A DNA stretch of 15,190 nt from Desulfobacteraceae bacterium. GTDB taxonomy: Bacteria > Desulfobacterota > DSM-4660 > Desulfatiglandales > Desulfatiglandaceae. Position 1 is the first letter of the stretch. Each line of letters begins with the position of its first letter. The stretch is from positions 3,940,018 through 3,955,207 of the forward strand of contig CP070700.1 of NCBI GenBank assembly GCA_020349865.1, given 5' to 3'. The position numbers were made by a program, and so were the translations under genes. This document shows positions 14,238 to 15,190 of this stretch, piece by piece. Under the pieces are notes generated by a model, which saw nothing but the letters and a program-made list of their open reading frames with translations, was not told the origin of the DNA and did not search any database.

Positions 14238-15035
14238 TCAGTTAATAGTTCTTCTAGCAAAAAACAATCCGTTATTAGGGTTCTTATGATGCGGCTCTAT
14301 TTGCACGGTGAATCCCTTGTTTTCAAGAAAACCCTTTAATTCCATTATGGGGGATTGTACTTCTGCGGGGCGGACATCATGATATTCTCCATGGATCCTT
14401 TTGATTCGAGCGAAAGTATCATCGCTGGCTGCATAAAAGATTTCATACTCTGCCCCTTCCACATCTATTTTAAGCAAATCACATTCATTTATTTCATGTC
14501 TTTTAAATATAGTATCTAATAGTAAAGATTGAACTTCTATATAGTCATTTTCAAGCAGTTTTCCTTTATTAAAAAATGCTGAGAAAGAACCGGTACTTTT
14601 TTTGTTAATGGGAATAAAAATTCTTAAGGTACCCTCGGTATGAGATACAGCGGATTGAACCGCCGTAATATTTAGAAAGTTTTTAGTATTTTTTTTTAAC
14701 TGTATGTAATTCACTGGCACTGGTTCGTAAGCAATAACGTATGTTACAAAGGGTGCAACTCGTGTAGCAAACAAACCTATATTCGCACCGAGATCTAGGA
14801 CGCACCCCAGCCTGTGAGACAAAATGGAGTTTAACCTGTATTCATCGCGCAAATAGATTCTATGGAACAAATGAAAATCCCTGGATCCGCCGCGCAAATA
14901 AACAGGGGGGCCATTGAGAAACTGTACTTTGAGGAGGTTTTCAATATTACGATTCTTCCGAAATCTTATAATTTCTAAAGGGTTTGACGTAATTTGACGC
15001 AAGGTAAAAAAATTGTGTATATCCTCAATACGCAT
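14238..15035 (-). CDS. FkbM family SAM-dependent methyltransferase
   Basis: A 265-residue methyltransferase of the FkbM family, which commonly O-methylates sugars of surface polysaccharides or polyketide-type products. The SAM-binding motif VLDLGANIGLFA lies at 79-90, the acidic end of strand 2 is YEPVPVNY (103-110), and the family block LLKIDVEGAEYEIF is at 187-200. The N-terminal 60 residues form a typical pre-domain of this family. GGAG and AGGA both lie before the ATG, so the start is solid. It is the first gene of the - strand run leading through the MITE-like element to the GT-C-like protein and msbA, suggesting modification of a glycan. The base composition is clearly AT-rich compared with thiC. 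The methylated substrate is unknown. Confidence 0.93.
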   Translation of the reverse strand: MRIEDIHNFFTLRQITSNPLEIIRFRKNRNIENLLKVQFLNGPPVYLRGGSRDFHLFHRIYLRDEYRLNSILSHRLGCVLDLGANIGLFATRVAPFVTYVIAYEPVPVNYIQLKKNTKNFLNITAVQSAVSHTEGTLRIFIPINKKSTGSFSAFFNKGKLLENDYIEVQSLLLDTIFKRHEINECDLLKIDVEGAEYEIFYAASDDTFARIKRIHGEYHDVRPAEVQSPIMELKGFLENKGFTVQIEPHHKNPNNGLFFARRTIN

Positions 15036-15134
15036 TCATCCTAACTCCGAATAATATCTCACATTATCAATGGCTTTGTAACAATTCGTGCATAAACGTT
15101 ATGGTGATAAGTGTTTCCTTTTTCGTGAAAATTT

Positions 15135-15140
15135 TATAAT
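15135..15140 (+). promoter_or_regulatory. Perfect -10 box for a rightward gene at the edge
   Basis: TATAAT at 15135-15140 would start a transcript near 15147, ahead of AGGAG (15161-15165) and the ATG at 15177. The -35 region 17 bases upstream (TGTTTC) is poor. The region is divergent from the FkbM gene. Confidence 0.4.
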
Positions 15141-15176
15141 ATATGGCTTAATGGGTGTCAAGGAGAACAGCCTCGC

Positions 15177-15190
15177 ATGCCGGTGATGCT
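15177..15190 (+). CDS. Possible start of a rightward gene, cut by window end
   Basis: Only MPVM is visible. The support is AGGAG eleven bases upstream and a TATAAT further up; nothing can be said about the product. Confidence 0.3.

Noticed and set aside
1..15190. CRISPR array, tRNA, rRNA, prophage or integron attC array
   Set aside because: No regularly spaced direct repeats, no cloverleaf or rRNA-like stretch, and no phage or integrase genes were seen.

Overview
The window looks like a chromosomal segment of an anaerobic, Gram-negative bacterium, most likely a Desulfobacterota (deltaproteobacterial) sulfate-reducer type. This is inferred from a short-form thiC paired with a THI4-type thiazole synthase that has His where the suicidal enzymes have Cys (so probably sulfide-dependent), an MsbA-type lipid A exporter (outer membrane), and scattered remnants of REP-associated (Y1) transposases. 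No rRNA, tRNA or CRISPR array was seen.

Left part (1-4100): the 3' part of a coiled-coil protein with three internal ~50-residue repeats, a dead REP-associated transposase start, and, reading leftward, a thiamin unit: promoter, TPP riboswitch, intrinsic terminator, thi4, thiC and a DUF402 gene. The riboswitch and terminator share sequences that can pair in mutually exclusive ways, so the unit is probably controlled by TPP-dependent premature termination. The thi4 and thiC products supply the thiazole and pyrimidine halves of thiamin.

Middle part (4100-9130): a gene-poor, scarred stretch. It holds a REP-like palindrome, an MBL-fold hydrolase gene with a good sigma70-type promoter, a second copy of the dead transposase start, a frameshifted AbiEi-like antitoxin remnant that still has an inverted repeat over its promoter, a small two-CxxC protein, a MATE efflux pump with an inverted repeat beside its promoter, and a cold-shock protein with a long leader and its own terminator.

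Right part (9130-15190): an envelope-polysaccharide/LPS type cluster, visibly more AT-rich than the thiamin region. It has a family 2 glycosyltransferase on the + strand facing, on the - strand, an FkbM methyltransferase, a polytopic GT-C-like membrane protein and msbA. A 211-bp MITE-like element with 19-bp imperfect terminal inverted repeats sits between the methyltransferase and the membrane protein. A new + strand gene appears to begin at the right edge.

No complete novel multi-gene system is evident. The best leads are the repeat-containing partial protein, the THI4/TPP attenuator unit, the AbiEi relic with a preserved operator, the two transposase relics with a conserved leader, and the MITE-like element.
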